Shown piece by piece: positions 24,541-36,300 of a DNA stretch of 64,000 bases (position 1 is the stretch's first letter; each line of letters begins with the position of its first letter). The DNA is taken from positions 27,123 to 91,122 of the forward strand of contig NZ_FBWL01000162.1 of NCBI RefSeq assembly GCF_001517425.1, given 5' to 3'. Both the position numbers and the translations under genes were made by a program. The notes beneath the pieces are model-generated. The model was given only the letters and a program-made list of their open reading frames with translations. It did no database searches and was not told the DNA's origin. The DNA is from Clostridium sp. C105KSO13 (GTDB lineage Bacteria > Bacillota > Clostridia > Lachnospirales > Lachnospiraceae).

Positions 24541-27051
24541 GTGCAAGAACATGAATATAAAGCAAGAGATAAGACCGTGAGGAAGATAAGCCGTGACGGT
24601 CTGATAGAAGAAAATCTTTACAGTGGGGAATCTGTCAGGATAAGCCAGAGGGAGCAGGACTGTTTATCTTTGTCCGGACAGGAAGAGGATTCAGTCAGCT
24701 TCCAAAATAACCGGCATAAGCAGGTGGGAAAAAATCCGTCAGCTACTTTGGAGGATACAGTCAATACATCTTTAAAACGGCGTAACCGGGCTGTTGAACA
24801 AGCGCTTTCCCCGGAAAGCGGCATGGCAACAGCTATTTTAATGCCAGAAGCTGCATTTTCACGCAGGGCATTATCAGAAAAAGACGAGACTGCCACATAT
24901 GGAGAAGAGACAGATTCTGTACCAATGGATGAAACCGGGAAACTTACGGAACATTCATCACGTATGGAAAATATCCGGGGACATCCTTCAGGAAGTGAAA
25001 GCTATGTCAAGGCTGCTGCTGAAACCAGTCATTCCCAAAAGAAAAAACAGGTGCAGGCTTATTCCAGAAAGGAAAAGTTAAGGGCAGAGGAAAAAGAAAC
25101 AGTTGCCGGACGGACGGAATCTGGCCAGGCTGAGTTTTCTCAGGAAACAGGGGATTCTTTTAGCGGAGAGAAAAAGGGGAAGGCACAACAGGAGCAGAGG
25201 AAGAAAAAATCCCGCCTGTCCTTTGATGATGAGGACAACAACGGCATGGTACGTGGTGCCGGCGTGGGTATCACAAAAAAAGCCGCAACAGCGGCGGCAG
25301 TATCCGCAGCTACCTATGTCCATGCCAAAGGGCATGAAGCAGAACAGGACAATGCGGCGGTAGAAGGAACACATAGGGCAGAACTGGCAGGAGAAAAAGC
25401 CTTGCAGTATGCCGCTTCAAGGAAACGCATCCATAACAAAGCGCCCAGGCTGAAAGAAAACATCCCTAGTGCAGAAGCTGGTGGATTGCAGTTTGAGACG
25501 GCACAGGAAACAGGGAAAGCGGCTGGCAGACATGCTGCGGAGACAGAACAGGCGAAGAAAAGCATCATTCAGCGGTTTTGGCAAAAACAGCGTTACAAGA
25601 AGGCATATCAGTCAGCAAAGAAAGGTGAGGCAACAGCAGAAGTAACCAGAAAAACAGCTCAGTCTTTCATAGCAAAAGCAAAAAGTATTGCCACAAATTT
25701 TATGAAGAGCCATAAAGGGATTTTTGGCATAGCGGCAGTTAGTGTACTTATATTTGTCATGGTATCTTCTGGATTGTCAAGCTGTGGGGCAATGCTACAG
25801 GGCAGCACATCCACATTTGTGAGCACTACCTACGCCAGTGATGATGAGGATATCTATGCAGTGGAAGCTGCCTATTCACAGTTGGAGGAAGCATTAAATA
25901 ATCAAATAAACAGTATGGAATCCCGACATCCGGGATATGATGAATACCGCTATCAGGTGGATGAGATTTCCCATAATCCCTACCACCTGATTTCCTATTT
26001 TACGGCACTTTACGGAGATTTCACTTATGCCCAGGTAGCGGATGAAATTGAAGAAATATTCAGGCAGCAATATGGTCTGGACATTGATGAAACCAGGGGA
26101 ACTGTGACGGAAACAAGGACAGTGCGTGTGGGGGAATCTCTTGGACAGGTGGTAACAAGTGGCTACTGCAGTTGCTCCATCTGCTGTGGGATATGGTCAG
26201 GGGGTCCGACAGCCAGCGGCGTTTATCCAACGGCAAACCATACCATAGCGGTGGATGCATCCAATCCTTTTGTACCAATGGGAACACATATAGTCATGAA
26301 TGGTGTGGAGTATGTGGTGGAAGATACAGGGGCGTTTGACCGATATGGAGTGCAGTTTGATGTTTACTACGGCGACCACGCATCTGCATCTGCACATGGT
26401 CATCAGACTTGGGAGGCGTACATAGCAGACAGCAATGGCAGCCAGGAAGTAGAAGTGACCAGCACAAGGGAAGTGAACCGACTGGATGTAACCGTATCAA
26501 ATCATAGCCTGGACGCAGTTCTCAGAAGCAGGATGAATGAAAATGAGAAGAAACGGTATGAGATTTATAATACCACGTATGGCAACCGGAACTATCTGTT
26601 TGATGTGGACAGCCTTCCGTCTTATGGAGATGGGGGCTTCGGTTATGAAATACCTGCAGAAGCATTGTCAGATGAAAAGTTTGCAAGAATGATACGGGAA
26701 GCAGAAAAATATCTTGGATATCCTTATGTATGGGGAGGTGCTTCACCGAGTACCAGCTTTGATTGTTCCGGCTTTGTATGCTGGGTTATCAATAACTGCG
26801 GAAATGGCTGGAATGTGGGCAGAGTGACCGCAGATGCACTTCGTTCTCATTGCTCCTATGTATCACCAGAACAGGCAAAACCGGGAGATTTGATTTTCTT
26901 CCAGGGAACCTATAACACATCAGGGGCTAGCCATGTAGGAATCTATGTAGGTGAAAACATGATGATCCATTGTGGAGATCCCATCCAGTATGCAAATATC
27001 AATTCCGCATACTGGCAACAGCATTTTATGGCGTTTGGCAGAATCCAGTAA
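24541..27051 (+). CDS. VirB1-like cell-wall hydrolase with 3D and NlpC/P60 domains (836 aa)
   Basis: The frame begins at GTG 24541 with GGAGTGATC upstream. The first 390 residues are charged, low-complexity and probably cytoplasmic. A membrane helix follows ('GIFGIAAVSVLIFVMVSSGL', about 393-415). The outside part holds a 3D-type domain at about 536-625 ('SGYCSCSICCG', 'AVDASNPFVPMG', 'DTGAFDRYG') and a C-terminal NlpC/P60 peptidase with catalytic C742 in 'DCSGFVCW' and histidine in 'ASHVGIYVG'. It would open peptidoglycan for the mating channel. This domain set is standard for the hydrolase of Tn1549-like elements. Confidence 0.88.
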   Translation: MQEHEYKARDKTVRKISRDGLIEENLYSGESVRISQREQDCLSLSGQEEDSVSFQNNRHKQVGKNPSATLEDTVNTSLKRRNRAVEQALSPESGMATAILMPEAAFSRRALSEKDETATYGEETDSVPMDETGKLTEHSSRMENIRGHPSGSESYVKAAAETSHSQKKKQVQAYSRKEKLRAEEKETVAGRTESGQAEFSQETGDSFSGEKKGKAQQEQRKKKSRLSFDDEDNNGMVRGAGVGITKKAATAAAVSAATYVHAKGHEAEQDNAAVEGTHRAELAGEKALQYAASRKRIHNKAPRLKENIPSAEAGGLQFETAQETGKAAGRHAAETEQAKKSIIQRFWQKQRYKKAYQSAKKGEATAEVTRKTAQSFIAKAKSIATNFMKSHKGIFGIAAVSVLIFVMVSSGLSSCGAMLQGSTSTFVSTTYASDDEDIYAVEAAYSQLEEALNNQINSMESRHPGYDEYRYQVDEISHNPYHLISYFTALYGDFTYAQVADEIEEIFRQQYGLDIDETRGTVTETRTVRVGESLGQVVTSGYCSCSICCGIWSGGPTASGVYPTANHTIAVDASNPFVPMGTHIVMNGVEYVVEDTGAFDRYGVQFDVYYGDHASASAHGHQTWEAYIADSNGSQEVEVTSTREVNRLDVTVSNHSLDAVLRSRMNENEKKRYEIYNTTYGNRNYLFDVDSLPSYGDGGFGYEIPAEALSDEKFARMIREAEKYLGYPYVWGGASPSTSFDCSGFVCWVINNCGNGWNVGRVTADALRSHCSYVSPEQAKPGDLIFFQGTYNTSGASHVGIYVGENMMIHCGDPIQYANINSAYWQQHFMAFGRIQ

Positions 27052-27068
27052 AAGGGGGAAAGTAGAAA

Positions 27069-27401
27069 ATGAATGTGAGATTAAAACGGCTTTTGGATGA
27101 AATAGAAAAAACGGAAGAAAGGATTGCGCAATGGCAGGAGCATTTAAGGAATCTGAACCTGCGGAAAAAGCAGATTGAGGATGCGGAAATTATTAAGACT
27201 ATCCGTTCCATGAAGCTGGACAGCCGCAGGCTGTCAGAAGTCTTAGAAGAGATACAGAGAGGCAAAATTTCATTGCCCTGTCTGGAGCTGGATGATGAAA
27301 ACACAGAGATAAATGAAGAAACAGAACAGACAGAAATAAGCGGAATACCGGAAGAACCGGAAGCAGTAAAGGAGGAAAAACATAGTGAAAATGAAAATTA
27401 A
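27069..27401 (+). CDS. DUF4315 family protein (110 aa)
   Basis: AAAGGGGGAAAGTAGAAA precedes the ATG. The N-terminal half is a coiled coil: 'LKRLLDEIEKTEERIAQWQE' and 'LRNLNLRKKQIEDAEI', with 'IRSMKLDSRRLSEVLEEIQ' after it. This is the DUF4315 signature seen directly downstream of the NlpC/P60 gene in many conjugative elements. The C-terminus is acidic. It overlaps the next gene by 17 bases. The role in transfer is unknown. Confidence 0.8.
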   Translation: MNVRLKRLLDEIEKTEERIAQWQEHLRNLNLRKKQIEDAEIIKTIRSMKLDSRRLSEVLEEIQRGKISLPCLELDDENTEINEETEQTEISGIPEEPEAVKEEKHSENEN

Positions 27402-28104
27402 GAAGTGGATCATATTGTTCATTGCTGTATTGGGCATGGCTTTTCCCGCTGGTGTGACGGCATACGCCTACACGGATGAAGCAGTAGTGCAGGCTGCGGA
27501 AACGGAACCGCCGGCGGAGACAGTTACAAAGACAGAAACACCACCAGAAGCGGAAACACCATCAGAAACACCGCTGCCGGAGGAACCATCAGCGGAAACA
27601 GAAGCAAAGCCTTTTTCTGTGGAAGGAAACGGGCAGCTCTTAGATGATATATCCGGAGATGATACAAAACAGTTCCTTACTATTCAGACTAAGAATGGAA
27701 ATACATTTTTTATGGTTTTAGACCGTTCCAGCAATTCAGAGAATGTCTATATGCTGTCTATGATTGACGAGAATGACCTGTCAGAGTTTATTGCAGAGAC
27801 AAAGGAACCGGAAACAGAAAAACCATCTGTGGTACTGCCGGAGGAGACAGAGCCAGTGCCTTCCATAGAAGAGACAAAAGATAAGCCTGAAAAGGAGACA
27901 GAAAGCGTGAATACGGGCGCTATCTTTGCTATTTTTCTGCTGATAGCGGGGGGCGTTGGCTGTTATTATTATTTTAAAGTTGTTAAGCCCAAAAAAGCGG
28001 AGGAAGATGCAGAGGGTGAGGATTTGGAGTTCTATGATGATGCTTACATTAATGAGGACGAGGAAGCAGATCAGGAGAATCCGGATGATGAAACCGAAGA
28101 ATAA
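27385..28104 (+). CDS. CD1107-type (DUF4366) secreted membrane protein (239 aa)
   Basis: GTG 27385 is chosen because GGAGG lies 9 bases before it; ATG 27391 is too far. A signal peptide ('WIILFIAVLGMAFPAGVTAYA') is followed by a Pro/Glu/Thr-rich stretch, a compact block 'FLTIQTKNGNTFFMVLDRSS' at about residues 95-130, a second acidic stretch, a membrane helix ('GAIFAIFLLIAGGVGCYYYF') and an acidic tail. This is the architecture of CD1107/DUF4366 proteins. It is probably a cell-surface accessory of the transfer apparatus. Confidence 0.82.
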   Translation: MKMKIKKWIILFIAVLGMAFPAGVTAYAYTDEAVVQAAETEPPAETVTKTETPPEAETPSETPLPEEPSAETEAKPFSVEGNGQLLDDISGDDTKQFLTIQTKNGNTFFMVLDRSSNSENVYMLSMIDENDLSEFIAETKEPETEKPSVVLPEETEPVPSIEETKDKPEKETESVNTGAIFAIFLLIAGGVGCYYYFKVVKPKKAEEDAEGEDLEFYDDAYINEDEEADQENPDDETEE

Positions 28105-28142
28105 GCAGATAAGAAGGTAATCATAAACAATAAAAACGGGAG

Positions 28143-28175
28143 AAAAGGCAGTCGGGTGGAACCGGCTGCCTTTTT
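28143..28175 (+). terminator. Terminator between CD1107-type gene and topB
   Basis: AAAAGGCAG and CTGCCTTTTT (28166-28175) pair around GTGGAA, with additional CGG/CCG pairs inside and a T-run at the end. It closes the long transfer operon before topB. Confidence 0.75.
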
Positions 28176-28191
28176 CAGAAAGGATGGAAAC

Positions 28192-30300
28192 ATGTATTTA
28201 GTAATCGGAGAAAAGCCCAGTGTTTCGTTGGCATTGGCAAAGGTTTTAGGAGCGGATAAACGGGAGAACGGATTTTTTTCGGGGCGGGATTGTATCGTAA
28301 GCTGGTGCCTGGGGCATTTGGCAGAATATGTATCCCCGGAAGTATATGACAGCAGATATCAGAAATGGGAGTTTGCAGACCTTCCTATCGTACCGGCGAA
28401 ATGGCAGCTTGCCGTGGCGAAAGATAAAAAGGAACAGTATGCGGTGTTAAAAAAATTACTGAACCGCAGTGACCTGGAATATGTGGTCAATGCCTGTGAT
28501 GCAGGGCGTGAGGGGGAATTGATCTTTAAACGTGTCTATGATTTATCCGGAAGCAATGCACCGGTACGTCGTTTATGGATCAGCTCAATGGAAGATACGG
28601 CTATCCGTAACGGATTTGATTGTTTAAAAGACGGCAGGGAGTATGAAAACCTATGTGAAGCGTCCATATGCAGAGCTAAAGCGGACTGGCTGATTGGTAT
28701 GAACGCCACCAGAGCATTTACAACAAAGTATTATAAGCGGCTGGTAGTAGGACGTGTACAGACCCCGACTCTTGCCATGCTTGCGGAACGTCAGCAGAAA
28801 GTGGAAGGATTTGTGAAAGAAGCCTATTACAAAGTGACACTGACAGGAAACGGGATTTCCGTTGTTTCAGAAATAATAACTGATGAAGCAAAGGCGGATG
28901 AACTGGTAAAACAATGCCAGGGAAAAATAGCTGTTATTACCAAAGTGGAGAAAAAACAAAAAAAGAGCGCCCCGCCGAAGCTATATGACCTGACTACCCT
29001 GCAGCGGGAAGCCAACCGGTTTTTCGGATATACAGCCCAGGAGACGCTAAAAGAACTTCAGGAGCTTTATGAGAAAAAACTGGTCACTTATCCCCGGACG
29101 GACAGCCAGTATATTACAGCAGATATGGAAGAAACCGTTCTGGAACTTTTAGAGATACTTCCAGATATGTTTTCTTTCCTGCCGATAGATAAGATGAGTA
29201 AGGATGTAGGCAGAATCATTAACAATGATAAAGTATCAGACCATCATGCGTTGCTGCCTACAAAAGAAGCTATTAAGCAGAATATGGATAGTCTCTCCGT
29301 AAAACAGCAGAACATCTTCCGGCTGATTGGTCAGCGTCTGGCACAGGCTGTATCGGCGGACTGCATGTATGAGGAAACAGAGGTGGAAGCACAGTGTGAG
29401 GGGCAGCATTTTGGTATGAAAGGTAAAACAACGATTCAGCAGGGGTTTCAGGACATAGCGTCTGCTTTCACCATGACAGTACAAAAAGGGAAAAAGAAAG
29501 AGGAGCCTGATTCCTCTATTCCAGAGGGATTAGAGGCAGGCATAGAGATTCCCTCTGTCCATGCAGAAAAGAGCAGGCACTTTACGGCCCCGCCGAAACC
29601 ATATACCGAAGATACGCTTCTATCGGCAATGGAGACTGCCGGGAACAAAGAATTTGACAAGGAGACAGAAAAGAAAGGACTGGGCACTCCGGCTACCAGG
29701 GCAAGTGTGATTGAAAAGCTGGTATCTTCTGGTTATGCAGTGAGAAAAGGAAAACAGATATTACCTACGAAGGATGGTATGGAACTGGTTACGCTTCTGC
29801 CAGATTACTTAAAATCTGCGGCTATGACTGCCGAATGGGAAAACCAACTGCTTCTGATGGAGAAAGGACAGCTTCCCAAAGAGGAGTTTATGCAAGGCAT
29901 TACAGATTTAATTGATCGTATGCTAGAGGGATGTGCAGCAATACCGGAAAGTGAACAGCGGCGTTTTCATCCAAAGGAGAACATTGGTAATTGTCCATTG
30001 TGCGGCAGTCCAGTGTATGAAGGAAAGCAGAATTTTTATTGTTCCAGCAGAGAGTGCTCTTTTGCCCTTTGGAAAGAGAATCGTTATCTTGCCGGCATGA
30101 GGAAACAGCTAAGTAAAAAAATGGCGCTGGAATTACTGGATACAGGGCGGACTTATGTGGAGGATCTGTACTCACAAAAAACTGGCAGGAATTTTGCCGC
30201 TGATTTACTTTTGGATGTCAAAGAAGGTAGAGCCAGTTTTAAGATGGAGTTTAGAACGAGTAAAGGGAAGGGAAAAAAGGGTTCTCGAAAGCAACAGTAA
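28192..30300 (+). CDS. topB: DNA topoisomerase III (702 aa)
   Basis: An AGGATGGAAAC ribosome site precedes ATG 28192; an in-frame GTG at 28156 lies within the terminator and is rejected. The toprim domain begins at once ('YLVIGEKPSVSLALAKVLG') with 'NACDAGREGELIF'. The active-site tyrosine is Y300 in 'TYPRTDSQYI'. The C-terminus has a Cys4 zinc-binding block ('CPLCGSPVYEGKQNFYC', then 'CSF') and a basic tail. Type IA topoisomerases are common in Tn1549-like ICEs and are thought to assist processing of single-stranded transfer intermediates. Confidence 0.93.
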   Translation: MYLVIGEKPSVSLALAKVLGADKRENGFFSGRDCIVSWCLGHLAEYVSPEVYDSRYQKWEFADLPIVPAKWQLAVAKDKKEQYAVLKKLLNRSDLEYVVNACDAGREGELIFKRVYDLSGSNAPVRRLWISSMEDTAIRNGFDCLKDGREYENLCEASICRAKADWLIGMNATRAFTTKYYKRLVVGRVQTPTLAMLAERQQKVEGFVKEAYYKVTLTGNGISVVSEIITDEAKADELVKQCQGKIAVITKVEKKQKKSAPPKLYDLTTLQREANRFFGYTAQETLKELQELYEKKLVTYPRTDSQYITADMEETVLELLEILPDMFSFLPIDKMSKDVGRIINNDKVSDHHALLPTKEAIKQNMDSLSVKQQNIFRLIGQRLAQAVSADCMYEETEVEAQCEGQHFGMKGKTTIQQGFQDIASAFTMTVQKGKKKEEPDSSIPEGLEAGIEIPSVHAEKSRHFTAPPKPYTEDTLLSAMETAGNKEFDKETEKKGLGTPATRASVIEKLVSSGYAVRKGKQILPTKDGMELVTLLPDYLKSAAMTAEWENQLLLMEKGQLPKEEFMQGITDLIDRMLEGCAAIPESEQRRFHPKENIGNCPLCGSPVYEGKQNFYCSSRECSFALWKENRYLAGMRKQLSKKMALELLDTGRTYVEDLYSQKTGRNFAADLLLDVKEGRASFKMEFRTSKGKGKKGSRKQQ

Positions 30301-30357
30301 AAATTTGCCGTGCTAAAGTAAATGGAATAAAATCAAACAAAAAGGGAGGGAATTGAT

Positions 30358-33300
30358 ATGTCCAAACTACATGACATAAAGGGGCTGGCAATGTATACAG
30401 CGGAAGACGTAAGCAAGTCACCGCAGGACTGGATGCGTTATTTAAATACGGCGGCAAAGCTGTACCGCTATTCGTTTTCTGATACTCTTTTGATTCATGT
30501 CCAGCGCCCGGATGCACAAGCATGTGCATCCTTAGAATTATGGAATGAAAAGATGAACCGATGGGTAAACCGTGGGGCAAAAGGGATTGCACTTCTTGAC
30601 GATACCGGACCTAGAGAGCGGCTTCGATATGTGTTTGATATATCTGACACCCACATGGTACGAGGGGGAAAGACCCCGAACTTGTGGCGGTTTAAGGATG
30701 CATACAGGGATGAGCTTATAGACCATCTCATTGATACATATACCCTGGATATGGAGAAAACGGGACAATTGGAAATAGTTCTTTTGGAAATCGCATCACA
30801 GCTTGCAGATGAAAATCTGGAAGATGCAATGGAGGGGCTGCAATACGAACTGGAAGGCACTTTTTTAGAGGGGATGGATGAGGACAGCATCCGTATAGAG
30901 TTTCGCAACCTTTTCGTGAACAGTACATTTTATAGCCTTGCGCAGCGCTGTGGGCTTGAACCGATGGAGTATTTGGATGAAGAAGATTTTATAGGGATCA
31001 CTTATTTTAATAAGTTGTCGGTCTTATCTTTTTTGGGAAATGCGGTAAGTGCCGCAGCGGAGCCGGTACTTGTAGATATCGGTCGGACTATAAGCAGAAT
31101 GCATCGGGAAGAAATGCAAAAGGAAACCGAAAAAACGGTTGCAACCGGGAATAACATCGGTTATAATGAATTTAACACGTTAATTCGTGAAAGCGAAAGT
31201 ATAGAAGGAGGTACAGAGCATGGAACTGACATATCATCGCAAGGGCGATTACCTGTTCCCGAACCTGACAATAGAGAAAGAACAGGAAGTGATAATCGGG
31301 AAATACGGGATGCTGCGGAGGACGTTTCTGAAAGAACACAAGAAGAACTGGTATCAGAGCATGAGAATGACAGGGAAACTGAACCGTCACCTGCAGGAGA
31401 TAGAGAAGGCAGCCAGGGAACGGATGGAAGTCCTGATGAAAGGGCTGCTGGAGAAATATCCGGCACCGGACAAGGAGACGGATCAGATGGCGTGGGTGGC
31501 TCATATGAACAATTTGACAGCAATGGCAGAGGAGAGCATCTTGACGGAATTGGTATACAGCTAATTGAGGAAACAACGGAACAGGATTTGAGTGAAGCAG
31601 AGGAAGAAATAGCCTCTGCTTTATCTTTGCCCGAATTACCTACGGCAGCACAGCAGATCCGGGAGATTGAACAACGGATGGCAGCATTGTATGCCGGGGA
31701 GATTGCGATTCCATCAGATGTGGTGGATGAGGTTTTACGTGCCGGCGGGAATCATACAGGAAGCCATCTCCGTATCATTTACAACTTTATGATAGAACAG
31801 ACGCCGGAAGAATATACAGAGTTTGTCCGGCGGGAATATGGTACTGGTGGTATTGGTTTAGTCATTGACGGCAAAGAGTATTCCGTATGGTACGATGAAT
31901 TGGGGATGCAGATAGCTGTGGGTCATACCGTAACGGATCAGATACTGGATAAGGCATTTCTGTCCTGGGAAGATGTGAGCGGACGTATCCACCAGCTTCT
32001 TTTGCAGGGGGAGTATGCCCCGCAAGTGGTACTGGATGCCGCCAGGTCAAATGCATTGGAGGAACACGCCAATGCATTGATTTACATGGAGAGAGATATG
32101 GCGGAGGGTGTTGCGGAACTTGTCTTTGAAGATACGGAAGTATTTCGCAAAGTATTTCCGGATGTCACTGAAAAGGTAAGCAGTCTGTTAAAACAGCCAG
32201 ATTATCTATCAGACCTTATTGAGCGCTTGGAAGGACTTGCAGAGGCTTACAAAGAAGATAAGGATATTATGCGTTTTCACCATTACCGGCCAGATAAAGT
32301 TTTGGCTCAATTTCAGAAGTTTGCAAAAGAAGCAGTGCCTTATCAGTCAAGAGAAGGGTTTGCATGGGAAGAACATCCGGTATTTATCACCCAGGATGAG
32401 ATTGACGCTTTCCTGGCAAGGGGAGGCGCTTATTCGGATGGGCGATTGACCATATATTCATATTTTATACAAGATAAGACAGATAAAGAAAAAACGGATT
32501 TTATTAAAAAGCAGTATGGGATTGGTGGATGTAGCCATGCCCTTTCGGGGGCAGATGATTCCTATGCGGACTATGATGGGAAAGGTCTGAAGCTGGCAAG
32601 AGGAAACTATGGAAATCCGGATATGGAAATTCTGCTGAAATGGTCAAAGGTAGCAAAGCGGGTAGAATACCTTATAAATCATGATAAGTTTCTGAAAGCT
32701 GGTGATTTTTCCCGTATGCCGGAATATGAAAAAGAACACATGGCAAGCCGTGTGGTAAATTTCTATTATCATCTGCCAGAGGATATGCTTCGTCCGTGGC
32801 AGGGAAATGTGGATTTTCTTTCATGGCACAAAGATGTTGTCAGCCTGTTTAATAGCGAAGATGGCAGAAATGGACTTCTGCGCCATATGGATGAAGCTCT
32901 TGCTTCCCTGCCCCTTGACTTTGAGAATTATGAGAAAAAAGTGCAGATTCTTACGGATGTGCATGGGTATATTGAGGGCACATATACCATCTTTCCGGAA
33001 CGGGAAAAAGTGATAGAACCAGTTATTGAGAGTGGTCAGCAGTTGTCATTGTTTGATTTAATGGATACTGGAATATCAAAAGAAGATTTGGTAAATCAAA
33101 GCGTGGAAGGTGTTGTACCAGATCCAGAAGAAAAATCAGTTACAGAAACAGTGCCGGAAATGGCAGAGGATAAAGAGTATGGTGAAGAAAGCCGGGAAAT
33201 CTTAGAGAATGAAGTTGAAGAAAAAGTTTCTAAAGCAATGGAACAGTCCGGCACCGATTATGGTGCTTATTCCCCGGAGCAAATGGATGTAATTTATGTG

Positions 33301-36300
33301 GCGGCAGGAAATGATTTAAACTTGACACATATGTTGAATCCGGAATTTTCTGCGGAACAAATGCAGCTTATCGCAGATGTGATGGAACGCATGGAAGTAC
33401 AAGAACAGGTTGCATTTGAGAATGAAATTCGTCCACTTACAGAGCATGGCATGGATGCACAGGAAGTCAACGAAGTACGGAAAGACTTGAATCTTCCATT
33501 AGAGCCGATAGAGGAAAACATCCAGGAACCAACAGATAGAAAGGAGGAACGGGTAAATTTCCGTATCACAGATGACAGCCTGGGCATAGGCGGCCCGAAA
33601 CAGAAATTCCGGAACAATATGGAAGCGGTGCGTCTACTACATGAACTGGAATTTGATAACCGCATGGCAACACCGGAAGAACAGGAAATTTTATCACGTT
33701 ATGTCGGATGGGGCGGGTTATCCCAGGCGTTTGAAGAGCGTAGTGAAAATTGGTCGAATGAATTTGTTGAACTGTATGCTGAATTATCACCGGAAGAATA
33801 CCGGGAGGCCAGGGCTTCCACGCTGAATGCATTTTATACATCGCCTACAGTGATCAAAGCCATGTATGCAGCATTAAATAACATGGGGCTGAAATCAGGA
33901 AATGTGCTGGAGCCTTCCTGTGGTGTGGGGAATTTTATGGGGCTTATACCTGAGAGTATGGACGGTATCCATATGTTTGGGGTGGAACTGGATAGTATAT
34001 CCGGAAGGATAGCAAGGCAGCTATATCCCCAAAACCATATTGCTATCCAGGGATTTGAGACAACAACGTACCCGGATAATTTTTTTGACTGTGTGATCGG
34101 CAATGTTCCATTTGGAAACTATAAGGTGGCAGACCGCCGATATGACCAGCACAATTTTATGATCCACGATTATTTTATAGCCAAATCTCTTGACCTGGTG
34201 CGTCCGGGCGGTGTGGTGGCAGTGGTTACTTCCAGTGGTACGCTGGATAAACAAAATCCGTCTGTACGTCAATACATTGCCAGCCACGCTGATTTATTGG
34301 GGGCAATCCGGCTTCCAAACAATACGTTCCGTAAAAATGCAGGAACGGATGTTGTATCAGACATTTTGTTCCTTCAAAAACGTGACCGTTCATCTTTAGA
34401 ACAGCCATCCTGGGTGAGCTTGGGAAAAACACCAGAGGGGTATACAGTTAATTCCTATTTTACCGAACATCCGGAAATGGTGCTTGGTAATTTTACAACG
34501 GAAAGTACGCAGTATGGCAAGCAGGAGGTGACGGTAGTTCCTATCGAGGGGGCGGATTTGGCAGAACAGCTTAAAGAGGCTGTCAGTCATATCCAGGGTG
34601 AGATTATAGAAGCAGAGATGGATGATTTTGATTTAAACGAACCGGATAATTCTATACCTGCAGACCCGGATGTAAAGAATTTCAGTTTTACCAATGTAAA
34701 CGGAAAAGTTTATTACCGTGAAAATTCCATTATGAATCTGATGGAATTGCCCGCCATGACAACGGAACGTGTGCTTGGAATGATTGAACTTAGGAATCTG
34801 ACCCAGGAATTGATTCAATGCCAGATGGAGGACGGCAGCGATGAAGCAATCGCAAGGCTGCAGGAAAAGTTAAATTACCAGTATGACCGATTCACTGCCC
34901 AGTATGGCTTAATCAGCAGTACAGCGAACCGCAGGGCGTTTTCACAGGACAGCAGTTATTGTCTTTTAGCGTCTTTGGAGCATTTAGACGAGGAAGGAAA
35001 TCTGAAACGGAAGGCAGACATTTTCTATAAACGTACCATACGGAAAGCAGAGCCGGTCACATCCGTGGATACTGCAAGTGAAGCCCTGGCTATTTCCATT
35101 GGAGAACGGGCAAAAGTGGACGTTCCTTTCATGGCAGGACTTACCGGAAAAAGTGAGGATGAAATCACGGATGATTTGGCAGGTGTGATTTTTAAGAATC
35201 CTCTGACCGACCAATGGGAAGCATCTGACGAATACCTGTCAGGAAACGTCCGGGAGAAGCTGGCAACGGCAAGGATATTTGCTGAAAATAAACCGGAATT
35301 TGAAATAAACGTTCAGTATTTGGAAAAAGTGCAGCCAAAAGATTTGGAAGCATCAGAAATAGAAGTACGTCTTGGAGCTACCTGGATAGATCCTTCTTAT
35401 ATTACAGCATTTATGGGAGACACATTCCATACTCCAAAGTATTACCTTGGTAAAGACATTGATGTGAAATATGCCCCGATTAACGGACAGTGGAACATCT
35501 CCGGTAAAAATTTAGATAGTTACGGAAATTCACTGGTCACTTCCACCTATGGAACAAGCCGTGCGAACGCATACAGGCTTCTTGAGGATGCTCTTAATTT
35601 AAGGGATACAAAAATATATGATAAAGTCGATGAACAGCGTGTTCTGAATAAAAAGGAAACCATGCTGGCGCAGCAAAAACAGGACATGATAAAAGAGGCA
35701 TTTAAAGAATGGATATTCAAGGATATTGACCGAAGAGAAGATTTATGCCAGAAGTATAATGAATTGTTCAATAGTATCCGACCCCGTGAATATGACGGGA
35801 GCCATATCCAGTTTGTTGGGATGACACCAGAAATTACTTTCCAGACTCATCAAAGAAATGCAGTTGCACGCATCTTGTATGGAAATAATTCTCTTCTCGC
35901 TCAGTGCGTTGGATCAGGTAAGACATTTGAGATGATTGCAGCGGGGATGGAACTCCGTAGGCTTGAGCTGGCAAAGAAGAATATGTTTGTAGTACCAAAT
36001 CATCTGACAGAACAATGGGGAAGTGACTTCCTGCGTTTGTATCCTGGTGCCAATATTCTGGTTTCAACAAAAAAAGATTTTGAACCTGCAAACCGAAAGA
36101 AGTTTTGTTCCCGAATTGCGACAGGGGATTATGATGCTGTAATTATCGGATACTCCCAGTATGAAAAGATACCTTTATCAAAAGAACGGCAAGCAGCTAC
36201 AATCGAAAAACAGATAATGGATATTGAGATGGCAATTCAGGAAGCAGAGAGCGATGAGAGTCCACGTTACACAATTAAACAGATGGAAAAAACTCGTAAA

